A stretch of DNA of 64,000 nucleotides from Algoriphagus aquimarinus (GCF_007997215.1 NZ_VORW01000018.1:1-64000), one strand, 5' to 3'; numbered from the stretch's first letter, positions 34,787 through 45,197 are shown. Notes: generated by a model not told the origin, from the sequence alone. Translations and numbers: made by a program.

Positions 34787-36106
34787 GTGAAAAAAGTAGC
34801 CTTTTATACACTAGGATGTAAGCTAAATTTCTCCGAAACCTCCACTATCAGTCGCCAGTTTGAAGAAAAAGGGTATCTGAAAGTCGATTTTCAGGAAAAC
34901 CCCGACATTTTCATTATCAACACCTGCTCAGTAACAGAGAATGCAGATAAGAAGTGTAAGAAGATTGTAAAGGAAGCTAAAAAAATTTCCCCTAACTCAT
35001 ACGTCACCATTATAGGATGTTATGCTCAGTTAAAGCCTAAAGAAATTTCCGAAATCGAAGGGGTAGATGCCGTACTGGGAGCAGCAGAAAAATTCCGTTT
35101 GATTGAACTTTTGGATGATTTCGCAAAAGCTCAGGAAACAAAAGTCTTGGCATCGGAGATTCAGGAAGCTACGGTATTTAATAACGCCTACTCTATTAAT
35201 GACAGAACACGTACTTTTCTGAAAGTTCAGGATGGCTGTAATTATGGATGTGCCTTCTGTACTATTCCCCTTGCTAGAGGCAAAAGCCGAAGTAACACTA
35301 TAGAAAGTGTAGTACAATCAGCCCACGAGATAGCCGCCACTGGCGTAAAAGAGATCGTACTGACGGGCGTAAATATCGGTGACTTCGGAATTGTCGACGG
35401 GAAGAGAATTGAAAGATTCGCAGACTTGGTGTATGCACTTGACGAAGTAGAAGGTATCAATAGACTGAGAATATCTTCTATTGAGCCAAACTTGCTCACT
35501 AACGAGATCATCAGCTTTGCTGCGCAATCCAAACGGTTCGTTCCACATTTCCACGTACCTCTTCAATCTGGTTCCAACACTATTTTGAGAAAAATGGGCA
35601 GAAGATATCTTCGTGAGCTGTATGTAGACCGCGTGACGAAAATCAAAACACTCATGCCTCATGCATGTATAGGAGTAGATGTGATCGTCGGATTTCCAGG
35701 TGAGACGGATGAGCTTTTCCTCGAAACATATAATTTCTTGAATGAGCTAGACATTTCTTACTTACATGTATTTACCTATTCTGAGCGAGCAAATACCAGA
35801 GCAGCTGAGATGGACGAGGTAGTTCCAATGAAAAAGAGAAACGAGCGCTCTAAAATGCTTCGAATTCTTTCTGAGAAAAAGAGAAGAAAATTCTACACTG
35901 AGAATCTCGGTCAAACCTTTACCGTTCTTTTCGAAGAAGATGTTGAGGATGGGAAAATCCATGGCTTTACCGAAAACTACATCCGTGTAGCTGCCAAGTA
36001 CGACCCTATGCTGATCAATGAATTGAAGCAAGTCACCCTAGATCAGATCAATGATAAAGGCAATGTGGAAGTATTAGAGCCGGAATTTGCATTCGAAAAG
36101 CACTAA
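34787..36106 (+). CDS. mtaB: tRNA (t6A37)-methylthiotransferase MtaB
   Basis: 439 residues, a radical-SAM methylthiotransferase that adds a methylthio group to t6A37 of tRNAs. The N-terminal UPF0004 domain carries the auxiliary-cluster cysteines C11, C47 and C78; the radical-SAM cluster is C151-x3-C155-x2-C158 in DGCNYGCAFC; a C-terminal TRAM-like domain ends the protein. TYLTGVN-like VLTGVNIGDFG and FHVPLQSGS are typical of the MtaB branch. The start is GTG at 34787. A rho-independent terminator follows. Confidence 0.95.
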   Translation: MKKVAFYTLGCKLNFSETSTISRQFEEKGYLKVDFQENPDIFIINTCSVTENADKKCKKIVKEAKKISPNSYVTIIGCYAQLKPKEISEIEGVDAVLGAAEKFRLIELLDDFAKAQETKVLASEIQEATVFNNAYSINDRTRTFLKVQDGCNYGCAFCTIPLARGKSRSNTIESVVQSAHEIAATGVKEIVLTGVNIGDFGIVDGKRIERFADLVYALDEVEGINRLRISSIEPNLLTNEIISFAAQSKRFVPHFHVPLQSGSNTILRKMGRRYLRELYVDRVTKIKTLMPHACIGVDVIVGFPGETDELFLETYNFLNELDISYLHVFTYSERANTRAAEMDEVVPMKKRNERSKMLRILSEKKRRKFYTENLGQTFTVLFEEDVEDGKIHGFTENYIRVAAKYDPMLINELKQVTLDQINDKGNVEVLEPEFAFEKH

Positions 36107-36130
36107 AACACTACTATATAGTAAACACCT

Positions 36131-36169
36131 AACAGCCCGGAGACAAACTTCTTCGGGCTGTTTCTTTTT
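36131..36169 (+). terminator. Terminator of mtaB
   Basis: AACAGCCCG and CGGGCTGTT form a nine-base perfect stem with a fourteen-base loop, followed by tctttttg. Confidence 0.85.
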
Positions 36170-36259
36170 GGAGAAACGAAAGAAAGGCAATTCAAAAGTC
36201 TTGCTTTGGTATTTTCCTCCCACATTTTTCTAAATTCAAATCAGCTAAAAAAAAAATAA

Positions 36260-38269
36260 GTGGAAGATTCACAAAAAATCGCTTTAGTTCGACAGGAACC
36301 TTGGCTTGCCCAATACGAACCACAAATTCAACGGAGGTTTGATCGGTATAAGGAAGCAATGCTAGAAATCGATGATTTCAGTGGAAACATCCTCGAATAT
36401 GCCTCAGTCCACAATTTCTACGGGATACATTATGAAGCTTGGAGAAAAGGCTGGGTATATCGGGAATGGGCTCCTGCAGCCAAGCGACTCTACTTTTTAG
36501 GTGATTTCAACGACTGGGACCGAAGCTCACATCCCATGAAAAAAAGTGGTCGTGGCGACTGGGAGATTTTCTTGCCTTTTGAGCAATACAAAGACAGTTT
36601 CCTCCATGGCAGTAAGGTGAAAGTCCATGTCATCGCCGATAATGGCGCTTTGGATAGAATCCCTGCTTATATAAGAAGAGTGATTCAGGATGAAAAAACA
36701 CATGATGTCGCTGGACAACTTTGGTTTGCTAAGGATTTCCAATGGACGGATGAATCTTTCACTACAAAAAATAGCCTGAAACAGCCATTAATTTATGAGT
36801 GCCATGTGGGAATGTCACAAGAGAAATTGGGAGTTGGCACTTATCAAGAATTCGAAGAACTAACTCTTCCTAGAATCAAAGCTGCTGGATACAATACCAT
36901 ACAACTCATGGCTGTAATGGAACATCCATATTATGGCTCATTCGGCTATCATGTTTCTAACTTCTTTGCTCCCACCTCGAGATTTGGCACTCCTGAGGAA
37001 CTCAAATCCATGATCAACAAAGCGCATGAGATGGGTATTGCAGTGGTAATGGACATTGTACATTCACATGCCATCAAAAATGTAAACGAAGGATTAAATG
37101 AGTTTGACGGTAGCGAAAACCAATATTTCCATCCCGGAGACAAAGGCTACCATGAAGCCTGGGATTCAAAAGTCTTTGATTATGCCAAGCGGGAAGTACA
37201 GCAATTTTTGCTTTCAAATATTCGCTATTGGCTGGAAGAATTCCATTTTGATGGATTTCGCTTCGACGGCGTGACTTCCATTATGTATCATCATCATGGG
37301 TTATTCATGGATTTTGATTCCGTTGACCTGTATTTTGATGAAAATGTAGATGAAGATGCTGTGCTATACTTGCAGCTTGCAAACACATTAATTCATAGTC
37401 TTAAACCTCTGAATATTTCTATTGCAGAGGATATGAGCGGGATGCCTGGGCTTGCCAGACCTATCGAAGATGGAGGAATTGGATTTGACTTCCGAATGGC
37501 TATGGGAGTCCCTGATTTTTGGATTAAGACCCTTAAACATAAGCAAGACGAGGAGTGGGACATGTTTGAGCTTTGGCATCAATTAACTAATCGACCTCAA
37601 GCAGAAAGATCTATAGGCTATGCCGAAAGCCATGATCAAGCATTAGTAGGTGATCAAACACTTGCTTTTCGTCTGATGAAAGAAGATATGTATTTCTCCA
37701 TGTCTCTCCTTCAGCAAAATCTGGTGGTAGACCGTGGGATTGCGCTGCATAAACTAATCCGATTGATCACACTCACGCTGGGCGGAGAAGGGTATTTGAA
37801 TTTCATTGGAAACGAATTTGGTCATCCTGACTGGGTGGATTTCCCTAGAGAAGGAAATGACTGGAGTCATCAATATGCCCGTCGACAATGGTCCCTAGTC
37901 GACGACCCATTACTTCGCTACGGACAGCTGGACGCTTGGGACAAGGTAATTATTAAGCTAGCAACGGACTACCAGCTTCTGGCCTCTGCTCCTGCTGAGC
38001 AACTCCATCTGGATCCTGATAAAAAGATTTTGGCATACGAAAGAAGCGGATTGATTTTCGTGTTCTCCTTCCATCCTACTGAGTCATTTTTCGGTTTACC
38101 TGTTCATGTCAAAAATGCCGGGGAATATATGATTTTGCTTAATTCCGATGAAAAGAAATTCAGTGGATTTGACCGTCTGGATCTAACAGTAAACTTCTTT
38201 ACTGATGAGCATCAGTGTCTAAAGCTGTATGTCCCAAACCGAACAGTTTTGGTGCTGAAAAGAGTATAA
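36260..38269 (+). CDS. 1,4-alpha-glucan branching enzyme, eukaryote-type GH13_8
   Basis: 669 residues. An N-terminal CBM48-like domain (YREWAPAAKRLYFLGDFNDW) precedes a GH13 barrel. The segments MDIVHSHAIKN, FRFDGVTSIMYHHHG (nucleophile Asp), IAEDMSGMPG (acid Glu) and YAESHDQALVGDQTLAF (transition-state Asp) match the eukaryotic branching enzyme (GBE1) pattern rather than bacterial GlgB. The C-terminal all-beta domain is present. It makes alpha-1,6 branches in glycogen. No glgA, glgC or glgP lies nearby. The start is GTG at 36260. Confidence 0.9.
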   Translation: MEDSQKIALVRQEPWLAQYEPQIQRRFDRYKEAMLEIDDFSGNILEYASVHNFYGIHYEAWRKGWVYREWAPAAKRLYFLGDFNDWDRSSHPMKKSGRGDWEIFLPFEQYKDSFLHGSKVKVHVIADNGALDRIPAYIRRVIQDEKTHDVAGQLWFAKDFQWTDESFTTKNSLKQPLIYECHVGMSQEKLGVGTYQEFEELTLPRIKAAGYNTIQLMAVMEHPYYGSFGYHVSNFFAPTSRFGTPEELKSMINKAHEMGIAVVMDIVHSHAIKNVNEGLNEFDGSENQYFHPGDKGYHEAWDSKVFDYAKREVQQFLLSNIRYWLEEFHFDGFRFDGVTSIMYHHHGLFMDFDSVDLYFDENVDEDAVLYLQLANTLIHSLKPLNISIAEDMSGMPGLARPIEDGGIGFDFRMAMGVPDFWIKTLKHKQDEEWDMFELWHQLTNRPQAERSIGYAESHDQALVGDQTLAFRLMKEDMYFSMSLLQQNLVVDRGIALHKLIRLITLTLGGEGYLNFIGNEFGHPDWVDFPREGNDWSHQYARRQWSLVDDPLLRYGQLDAWDKVIIKLATDYQLLASAPAEQLHLDPDKKILAYERSGLIFVFSFHPTESFFGLPVHVKNAGEYMILLNSDEKKFSGFDRLDLTVNFFTDEHQCLKLYVPNRTVLVLKRV

Positions 38270-38374
38270 TGACCTGCAGTAATTAATGGAAAAAGCTTCT
38301 GGAAACACTCTCTTCTTTGAACAGACAGCTTCGTGCCAAAATATAAGAACACATAAATCGAAAGTAAAAACCTA

Positions 38375-40063
38375 CTATTTCAAATTTCCTTTCTTCATTT
38401 CCTTCACAACATAATCTACCGCTCTTGCAGTCAAAGCCATGTAGGTAATGGATGGATTTTGAGTTCCAGTGGACGTCATGCATGCACCGTCAGTGACAAA
38501 TACATTTGGAGCCAAATGCATTTGGTTAAATCCATTGAGCAAGGAAGTCTTAGGATCTCTCCCCATTCTCACTCCGCCCATCTCATGTATATCTAAACCA
38601 GGTGATTGTTTACTATCACCTTTTCGGATATTCACACACCCTGCTTTTGTCAGCATTTCTACTCCTTGCTCATGAAAGTCATTCAGGATTTTCTCATCGT
38701 TTTCATCGTAGCCTACATTAATCTGAAGTAAAGGTACTCCCCATTCATCTTGCTGATCTGGACTTAATGTGACATGGTTAGTTTCCTTAGGAATTGTTTC
38801 TCCCTGCATCATCATGTAAACTGACCAAGGTCCTGGTTTTGAATTTGCTTCCTTAAATTCTGCGCCAAATGGCGTATCTGCATGCCCCACTCCAGCACGT
38901 CCAGCCGAATAAAAAGTCATATATCCACGCATGAAGTCCATCTCCTGCTTTTTAACATTTCGGAAGTTCGGCATCATCACTGCGGTAGGTCTTCTTCCGA
39001 AATAAAACTTATCGTCAAAACCTTCATAACTGGCGTTGATTGATCCTCTATAGTTATGAAATGCAATATATTTCCCCAAAACACCTGAGTCATTTCCCAG
39101 ACCATTGGGAAAGCGCTTGGAAGTACTGTTCAGTAAAATCAAATTAGTATTGAGTGCAGAAGCATTTAAAAAAATCACTTCCGAAAAATATTCTGATGAT
39201 TCCTTACTGACTCTATCTACAACTCTCACTCCTGTGACCTTGCCTTTTTGATCATCATAAATAAGCGAATGAACCACAGAATCAGGTCGAATTGTCAAAT
39301 TTCCCGTCTTGGCAGCTGTAGGCAAAGTAGAAGAATTGGAACTGAAATAGCCTCCAAAAGGACATCCTCTATAGCATTGGTTTCTTGCCATACATTGACC
39401 ACGGCCTTGCTCTAGATGAACTTCCTTAGGTTCGGTGAGATGAGCACAACGACCAATAATCACATCGCGATCATCATAGGCTGCCTTGATTCTCTGTTGG
39501 ATCTCCTTCTCCACACAGTTCATTTCCCAAGCTTTCAAAAACTCCCCATCAGGAAGTGTCTCCAACCCTTCATAACTCCCGCTTATTCCCACAAAACGCT
39601 CTACATAACTATACCAGGGAGCAACATCAGCATAACGAATTGGCCAATCCACGGCAAAGCCATCTCGGCCTGGCCCTTCAAAATCATATTTGCTCCAGCG
39701 CTGAGTTTGTCGTGCCCAGATCAGAGATTTGCCACCCACTTGATATCCCCGGACCCAATCAAATGGCTTTTCCTGCACATAAGGATGCTCGGAATCTTTG
39801 ACAAAAAAATGCGCTGTATCCTCCTTGTAGGCATAGCATCTATTGACCACTGGATTCTCAAGTTTGTCTGCTCTTGGGATTTGATTGCGATGTGGCATTT
39901 CCCAGGGAGCTGAAGTCATCGTGGGATAATCTTTCAAATGCACGACATCTCTCCCTCTTTCTAACACCAAGGTTTTCAATCCTTTTTCACAAAGCTCCTT
40001 TGCTGCCCAACCTCCACTAATACCTGATCCTACTACTATAGCGTCAAATTGATTCGATTTCAT
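38375..40063 (-). CDS. GMC-family FAD-dependent oxidoreductase
   Basis: 562 residues from the ATG at 40063; the frame runs on to 40165, but that extension would cross an untranslated-looking segment. The FAD-binding fold starts at DAIVVGSGISGGWAAKEL; a cysteine-rich loop CMARNQCYRGCPFGGYFSSNS follows in the middle; the C-terminal active site includes IHEMGGVRMG and NPSITYMALTARAVDY. Such enzymes oxidise sugars or alcohols, often together with a gluconate-2-dehydrogenase subunit 3 protein, which is not present here. No signal peptide was seen. Its exact substrate is unknown. Confidence 0.88.
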   Translation of the reverse strand: MKSNQFDAIVVGSGISGGWAAKELCEKGLKTLVLERGRDVVHLKDYPTMTSAPWEMPHRNQIPRADKLENPVVNRCYAYKEDTAHFFVKDSEHPYVQEKPFDWVRGYQVGGKSLIWARQTQRWSKYDFEGPGRDGFAVDWPIRYADVAPWYSYVERFVGISGSYEGLETLPDGEFLKAWEMNCVEKEIQQRIKAAYDDRDVIIGRCAHLTEPKEVHLEQGRGQCMARNQCYRGCPFGGYFSSNSSTLPTAAKTGNLTIRPDSVVHSLIYDDQKGKVTGVRVVDRVSKESSEYFSEVIFLNASALNTNLILLNSTSKRFPNGLGNDSGVLGKYIAFHNYRGSINASYEGFDDKFYFGRRPTAVMMPNFRNVKKQEMDFMRGYMTFYSAGRAGVGHADTPFGAEFKEANSKPGPWSVYMMMQGETIPKETNHVTLSPDQQDEWGVPLLQINVGYDENDEKILNDFHEQGVEMLTKAGCVNIRKGDSKQSPGLDIHEMGGVRMGRDPKTSLLNGFNQMHLAPNVFVTDGACMTSTGTQNPSITYMALTARAVDYVVKEMKKGNLK

Positions 40064-40163
40064 AGTCGAAAAATAAAGATTAACTGGTCCACTTTTAAAA
40101 CCTTTGAAGTAATACCTAGAGCCCAAAGATTTTTTTAAGACTATATCAGGATCACTAAACATC

Positions 40164-40196
40164 AAAAAGCCTCAGATACAAGTATCTAAGGCTTTT
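40164..40196 (-). terminator. Terminator of the lpxK-to-permease run
   Basis: AAAAGCCT pairs with AGGCTTTT, extended by AGATAC/GTATCT inside, with A and T tracts at both ends; in minus orientation it lies 23 bases past the permease stop. It can also end plus-strand readthrough. Confidence 0.82.
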
Positions 40197-40218
40197 GAAT
40201 TTTTGAAAATTTATTGAT

Positions 40219-41463
40219 TTACTCGTACCTCAAGGATTCGATTGGATCCAACTTGGATGCTTTGTATGCTGGAAAATATCCAGACATCAAACCTACCACA
40301 ATACAAATCACAAAGGCTATTAGCATCCAAAGCCAAGGAATTAGGAAACCGCCTACTCCAATGACTAGTGCTATAATGTTGCCTATGGAAATACCCAAGA
40401 GCACTCCCATAGCCCCTCCTATAATACAGATCATAATGGCTTCCATAAGAAACTGCTGTCTGATTCTAAGCGGTGTAGCTCCTAGTGCCTTACGGATACC
40501 GATCTCTCTAGTACGCTCAGTTACGGAAACTAGCATAATGTTCATCAAACCAATGGAAGCTCCTAGCAGCGTAATAAATCCTATACCAAAACCTCCCATT
40601 CTAAGATATCCTGCTACTTCTTCCAAACTTTCTGCTACAGACTCACTTTTGGTCAAGTCAAATGAATCGTCTTGTGCCACTCGATCTTGACGGATTTCTC
40701 TCATCATTCCTATCGCCTGTCCCATTTCATAATCTATTCGCTCAGGGCCCGAAGCTACACCGGTAATGCTATAACTAAAATTTCCTCTTTTATCCAAACG
40801 ACTGGCGTTTTCTATCGGAACCAAAATCTGTCTATCCGCACCCGAATCCTGACCTACTCCTCCTTGCTCTTCAAGTATCCCTACAATAGTATAAGGTCTA
40901 CCTAAAACAGTGATTTTTTGATTCAAAGGATCTTCACTTGCTTCAAAAAGCGTAGTTCCAAGTTCTTTCCCTATGATGCATACATTATAACCATTTTGAA
41001 TTTCCATGCTACTGAAATTCCTACCTGACTCAAGCGTCATAGCTTTAATGTTCAAATAATTATCATCACCACCTCTTACTCGTACATTTGGATTGGTAGT
41101 TTTAGAGCCTCTCTTGATCTCTGCATTCCCTGTCACGGAAACAAATACAGTTGAAATTCCTACACTATTATATTTCTCCTTGAAGTTCATCACTTCCCGA
41201 AAAGTAAGCTTAGGATAAGTTTTCTCTGACTTACCATCCTGAATTGCTCTACCTCCACTAAATCCCTTATTTCTTATGTCGAATGAGTTAGCTCCCAAAC
41301 CTGAGAAACTATCTGCTATTTGAGCTTTGATCCCATCAATAGCTGTCAGCATACCTACAAGTGATGAGATACCAATTGCAATGATGGCACCCGTCAGGAT
41401 TGTCCTCAACAAATTTACTTTTACGGAGCGGACAGCCTCCCGTACATTTTCGATCAAATTCAT
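40219..41463 (-). CDS. MacB-like ABC transporter permease
   Basis: 414 residues. An N-terminal membrane helix (about 20-40), a MacB periplasmic core domain of about 220 residues, and an FtsX-type C-terminal part with three helices ([53 protein letters not shown]) give the usual MacB layout. The motifs [13 protein letters not shown] and [18 protein letters not shown] are typical. It is a mechanotransmission-type exporter or lipoprotein-handling permease; the ATPase partner is not adjacent. It is the last gene of the run that begins with lpxK, 106 bases after miaE. Confidence 0.92.
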   Translation of the reverse strand: MNLIENVREAVRSVKVNLLRTILTGAIIAIGISSLVGMLTAIDGIKAQIADSFSGLGANSFDIRNKGFSGGRAIQDGKSEKTYPKLTFREVMNFKEKYNSVGISTVFVSVTGNAEIKRGSKTTNPNVRVRGGDDNYLNIKAMTLESGRNFSSMEIQNGYNVCIIGKELGTTLFEASEDPLNQKITVLGRPYTIVGILEEQGGVGQDSGADRQILVPIENASRLDKRGNFSYSITGVASGPERIDYEMGQAIGMMREIRQDRVAQDDSFDLTKSESVAESLEEVAGYLRMGGFGIGFITLLGASIGLMNIMLVSVTERTREIGIRKALGATPLRIRQQFLMEAIMICIIGGAMGVLLGISIGNIIALVIGVGGFLIPWLWMLIAFVICIVVGLMSGYFPAYKASKLDPIESLRYE

Positions 41464-41569
41464 AGTGTGTTCATATTAGAACGACTTTCTTGCGCAATCG
41501 CAGCTAGATAAGTCAAGTATAAATAATTACGAGGAAAATGACTATTCAGTAAGAAAATTTAAGATCCCC

Positions 41570-42184
41570 TCAATGAATTCTATCACCTCGAACTTCTAGG
41601 TTCTTCATCACTTCTGCCTCAAAGTCTAACCATTCCTGCCACCTCTTAGTCACTACCTGAGGATCTTCATATTTTTTGGCTAGCTCTATAAAAGTCACGA
41701 AATGTCCAGCCTCCGAAACCATCAACTCATAGTAAAACTTTTGTAGCTCTGGATCTTCCAATTGAGTTGAGAGCAACTTAAATCGCTCACAACTTCTTGC
41801 TTCAATCAAGGCATTCATCAGCAATTGTTCCGTCAGCTGTTGAATTCTACTTCCACCTTTTTTTGAAAAATTCTTAAGTTGAAGAGCATATTCATCCTTT
41901 CTAACAAATCCTAGCTTCAGGCCTCGCTTACGAAGCTGCTCAAGCACTCGCTCAAAATGTCCCCACTCTTCTGCAACAATTGGCGTAAGCGTATTCACCA
42001 CTTCCTCTTTATCATTGAATCTCACAATGATGCTGATGCATGAAGAAGCTGCTTTTTGCTCACAGTAAGCATGATCGGTCAACACATCCCCCAATTGCAT
42101 CTCTGCTATACTGGCCCACCGTGGATCGGTCGGCAGTTTCAAATGCAACATCTTCTGTCTTGTACTTTCCTCCCAACTCATCAT
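41570..42184 (-). CDS. miaE: tRNA-(ms2io6A37) hydroxylase MiaE
   Basis: 204 residues, the usual length. It is a diiron enzyme of the ferritin-like fold that hydroxylates the isopentenyl side chain of ms2i6A37. The iron-ligand helices show in HAYCEQKAAS, VAEEWGHFERVLE, ARSCERFKLLS and VSEAGHFVTFIELA. The start codon overlaps the porin stop by one base (TAATG), so translation is coupled. It also lies next to mtaB's function, tRNA position-37 methylthiolation, but that gene is 6 kb away. Confidence 0.9.
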   Translation of the reverse strand: MMSWEESTRQKMLHLKLPTDPRWASIAEMQLGDVLTDHAYCEQKAASSCISIIVRFNDKEEVVNTLTPIVAEEWGHFERVLEQLRKRGLKLGFVRKDEYALQLKNFSKKGGSRIQQLTEQLLMNALIEARSCERFKLLSTQLEDPELQKFYYELMVSEAGHFVTFIELAKKYEDPQVVTKRWQEWLDFEAEVMKNLEVRGDRIH

Positions 42185-44130
42185 TAATCAAATAAATACC
42201 AGGTGATTCCCAGATCGATGAATGACTTGTAGCCTGTGTAATCTGGAGTTATAAAATATCCTTCCTTATTCATCAAACCACTATTGAGGTGATTGTATTT
42301 GAGCAATACACGAGTTCGATTGATACGGAAATCAAGGAAAATATCAGCTACAGGATATGCATAGACATTAAAGCTATTCTGAAGGTAAAACTGCTGAGTA
42401 GATGGGAAATAAGCTTCCGCAAAATAATCGGAATGATAGCGGATATCCAATCCAAGTTGAACATAGACATTCTCATTGAACATTGGACTATCAAAGTAAA
42501 ACTTGGTGTTTCCATAGAATTTAGGAATTCTAAATTTATCACTTGCCTCACCTGAAATCTGAGTGTATATCACCTCAGTATCCCACTGGAATTTCCGCCC
42601 GATACGCACTTTGGCTTTCAGCCCAGGAATCAACATAAATGCCTCTCCACTAGCTTGCTCTACTTTACGCTCTTCGTTGAAATAAACGTAATTATTCACT
42701 CTATTGATTGTCACAGAAGGGCGAAGCTGGATTTTATTAAAATCGAGTTTAAATACTCCGCGAATCTGATCCACTCCTATGTTACCAAAATCATTATCCC
42801 ACTGGTAGTGATTGCCATAATACATTTGCTGCATAGCAGTAGGTTTGTAAACAGCCTTCGTATAATCCACCTCAAGCCAAGGAGAAATAAACAACCCATG
42901 TAGCTTGAATGCTCCAGGAATCAAATATTCCCCATCGGCACTGATTGACCACTTGTCAGAAATTTTACCTATCAACTCTCCACCCAAATAAACCTCGTTG
43001 AAGTTATTTTTATCTGGATAAAAAGTGCTTTTCATCCTACCTGCCCTAAATTTTGCGTGAGCATTATAATAGAATCCCTTGAAACTGCCCTTAAAGCCAA
43101 CTTCGTTTCCCCACTCTTTGAAATCACTGTAATTCCTTGTGGTATCCAGCTGATCATTAAGTCTAGTGCTTGGATAGAAAAGGGAATCACTTCTTGTCAA
43201 AGGCGCAGTTAAAGTGAAGTCCTTATTCTTTTGATCAAAAATATGATAGATCTGCAACTCATCCCTAACGCTATACTCGTGATAGAACCTGTATTCTTGT
43301 CTCAAATCACTCGCTTGCGTATTACTCAGCCACACTTTAGCATCTTCGTAGGTAAAATACACCGAAGTGCTATCAACCCCCGGAGGAATGATACCCCCTA
43401 TTTCATTGACCTTATGTAGCATCCGGGAAAAATTACCCAAAAACCAATATTTCCCGTTTTCCGAACGGTAATTAGTATGAAGGGAATAGGAAGTTTGTGA
43501 CACCATATTATCATCCCTAGCCACTGGATTCAGTGTCTTTCGTGCTTTTATCGTATGCAAATTAAACCCTACATTCCATCTAGAATTAATGTTTCGGGCA
43601 AATGCCAAATCCAGCATGTTTCGTTGTCCTCCTCCGAAGAAAGCTGACATCTCAGTGAAGGGAGATTTGGTATCGAAATACTTGTTGTTCTCCGGTGCGT
43701 GATAATACAAATCATAGGCGGAGAATCCAGATCTAGCACCTATGACATCAGGGATTTCATAGTAGATTGACTTAGTAGCGCTTCCTATATTCCCTAAATC
43801 CTGATATTTCCAATTGCTTTTACCTACTGGATCATAGTTGTGAAAATTAGTCAGAGCCGTGTCCTGAGGATAGAGAATCAGGTTATTTCGCTTGATGTCT
43901 TTCTCATAGAAGTACAAACTGGTTTTAGGCCCATAAACCATCTTCGTACTGTCATCCAATAGGGATCTTCTCCCCACTATGCCTTCCTCTTCTTCATCTG
44001 GGTCAGTCACTTCCCTATTTCCTTGCTGATTTGTATTTTGGCCAGTTCTGGGAATAGTACGCTGTGCAAAAGCGAATTGGACACTCGCAATCGTGAGGAA
44101 AAATAAGAAACCGAGAAACCGTTTATTCAC
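42184..44130 (-). CDS. Putative outer-membrane porin (Porin_10 family)
   Basis: 648 residues with a signal peptide ending in FAFAQ. The mature protein has many alternating beta strands of aromatic residues (for example NVGFNLHTIKARKTL and YSLHTNYRSENGKYWFLGNFSR) and ends in IDLGITWYLFD, a C-terminal aromatic outer-membrane signal. The layout and the opening YGPKTSLYFYEKDIKRNN fit the 'putative porin' (PF14121) family of Bacteroidota. Its start codon is GTG, on the base after the lpxK stop. Cargo is unknown. Confidence 0.88.
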   Translation of the reverse strand: MNKRFLGFLFFLTIASVQFAFAQRTIPRTGQNTNQQGNREVTDPDEEEEGIVGRRSLLDDSTKMVYGPKTSLYFYEKDIKRNNLILYPQDTALTNFHNYDPVGKSNWKYQDLGNIGSATKSIYYEIPDVIGARSGFSAYDLYYHAPENNKYFDTKSPFTEMSAFFGGGQRNMLDLAFARNINSRWNVGFNLHTIKARKTLNPVARDDNMVSQTSYSLHTNYRSENGKYWFLGNFSRMLHKVNEIGGIIPPGVDSTSVYFTYEDAKVWLSNTQASDLRQEYRFYHEYSVRDELQIYHIFDQKNKDFTLTAPLTRSDSLFYPSTRLNDQLDTTRNYSDFKEWGNEVGFKGSFKGFYYNAHAKFRAGRMKSTFYPDKNNFNEVYLGGELIGKISDKWSISADGEYLIPGAFKLHGLFISPWLEVDYTKAVYKPTAMQQMYYGNHYQWDNDFGNIGVDQIRGVFKLDFNKIQLRPSVTINRVNNYVYFNEERKVEQASGEAFMLIPGLKAKVRIGRKFQWDTEVIYTQISGEASDKFRIPKFYGNTKFYFDSPMFNENVYVQLGLDIRYHSDYFAEAYFPSTQQFYLQNSFNVYAYPVADIFLDFRINRTRVLLKYNHLNSGLMNKEGYFITPDYTGYKSFIDLGITWYLFD

Positions 44131-45186
44131 TTAGATATTGTCCTTTTTATAGACCTTTTGATTGATTAATTGTGCCAAAGCTAACTCATCAGCTGGTGAA
44201 AATTTCACTTCTATAGCAAGCACAAAAATCGGAATTTCTTCCAGAAATCCTTTGGGCGCGTTGGATTTAACTTTCACTGCATCTTTTTCGGTCGTAACAA
44301 CAACGGGATTCTGCGATGCATGTTGCTTCATTGTACTCCGTACTCTATCGAAATCAGCCTCAGAATACTCATGATGATCCGGATAGCTCATCACCTCTAC
44401 TAGCTCGAAATTCCCACTTACATATTCTATCAGCGGTTGATCGTTTGCGAGGCCTGTAAGCAGTATAATTTTAGACGAAAAAGAAAACGAATCGTCCAAT
44501 GGCGTTGGTTCCCCATAAGAAATAGATGAAAACAACACAGGTGTATTGGCTTTACTATAAGTAGCTACTAGTCCTTTTATTTTAGCTTTCTGTGGTGTGC
44601 CTAGATCTTCGGGGCATTTGGTAACGATGATCAGATCAGCTCTTTTTGCTCCAGCTCTATTTTCTCTGAGTCTACCCATGGGCAGCAAAAAATCAGAATA
44701 AAAAGGTTTCTGATAAGTAGTCAAAAGAATATTCAAATCACCCTTCACGTAGCGATGCTGAAAGGCATCATCTAAAATAATCAGCTCCGGAGCATCTGAA
44801 ATTAGGGATATCTTCTCTAGTGCATTTACCCGATCTTCCCCTACGAACACGGAAATCTCTTGACCAAACTTTTGATAAATCTGAAATGGCTCATCACCTA
44901 TCTGGTCGGGGGAAACCTGTGGACCAGCTTCTAGAAATCCTTTGGTTTTTCGACCATATCCTCTACTCAGCGTGGCCACACGATACTCTTTGTGCTGCAT
45001 ACGAATCAAAAATTCCACCATGGGAGTTTTCCCTGTCCCTCCTACACTCAGATTCCCTACTACGATACTTGGTATCTTAGATGACGTACTTTTCAGCCAG
45101 CCCAAATCGAAAAACCAATTTCGAAGTCTCGTGACCAAATCATACAATAAAGCAAAAGGATAAAGCAAAAAAGCGTACCAGAGCAT
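44131..45186 (-). CDS. lpxK: Tetraacyldisaccharide 4'-kinase
   Basis: 351 residues from the ATG at 45186; the frame runs to 45267, but that would overlap the divergent Nif3 gene. LpxK adds the 4'-phosphate to the lipid A precursor at the inner membrane. An N-terminal membrane-associated segment (LLYPFALLYDLVTRLRN) is followed by the P-loop GNLSVGGTGKTP, the DDAFQHR segment, and FPDH-like SYPDHHEYSEAD. It is the first gene of a tight run lpxK, porin, miaE, permease. Confidence 0.95.
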   Translation of the reverse strand: MLWYAFLLYPFALLYDLVTRLRNWFFDLGWLKSTSSKIPSIVVGNLSVGGTGKTPMVEFLIRMQHKEYRVATLSRGYGRKTKGFLEAGPQVSPDQIGDEPFQIYQKFGQEISVFVGEDRVNALEKISLISDAPELIILDDAFQHRYVKGDLNILLTTYQKPFYSDFLLPMGRLRENRAGAKRADLIIVTKCPEDLGTPQKAKIKGLVATYSKANTPVLFSSISYGEPTPLDDSFSFSSKIILLTGLANDQPLIEYVSGNFELVEVMSYPDHHEYSEADFDRVRSTMKQHASQNPVVVTTEKDAVKVKSNAPKGFLEEIPIFVLAIEVKFSPADELALAQLINQKVYKKDNI

Positions 45187-45197
45187 TCCAGAATTAG

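Noticed and set aside
39416-39913. Plus-strand open frame of 165 residues
   Set aside because: Antisense to the conserved GMC oxidoreductase with no recognisable domain.
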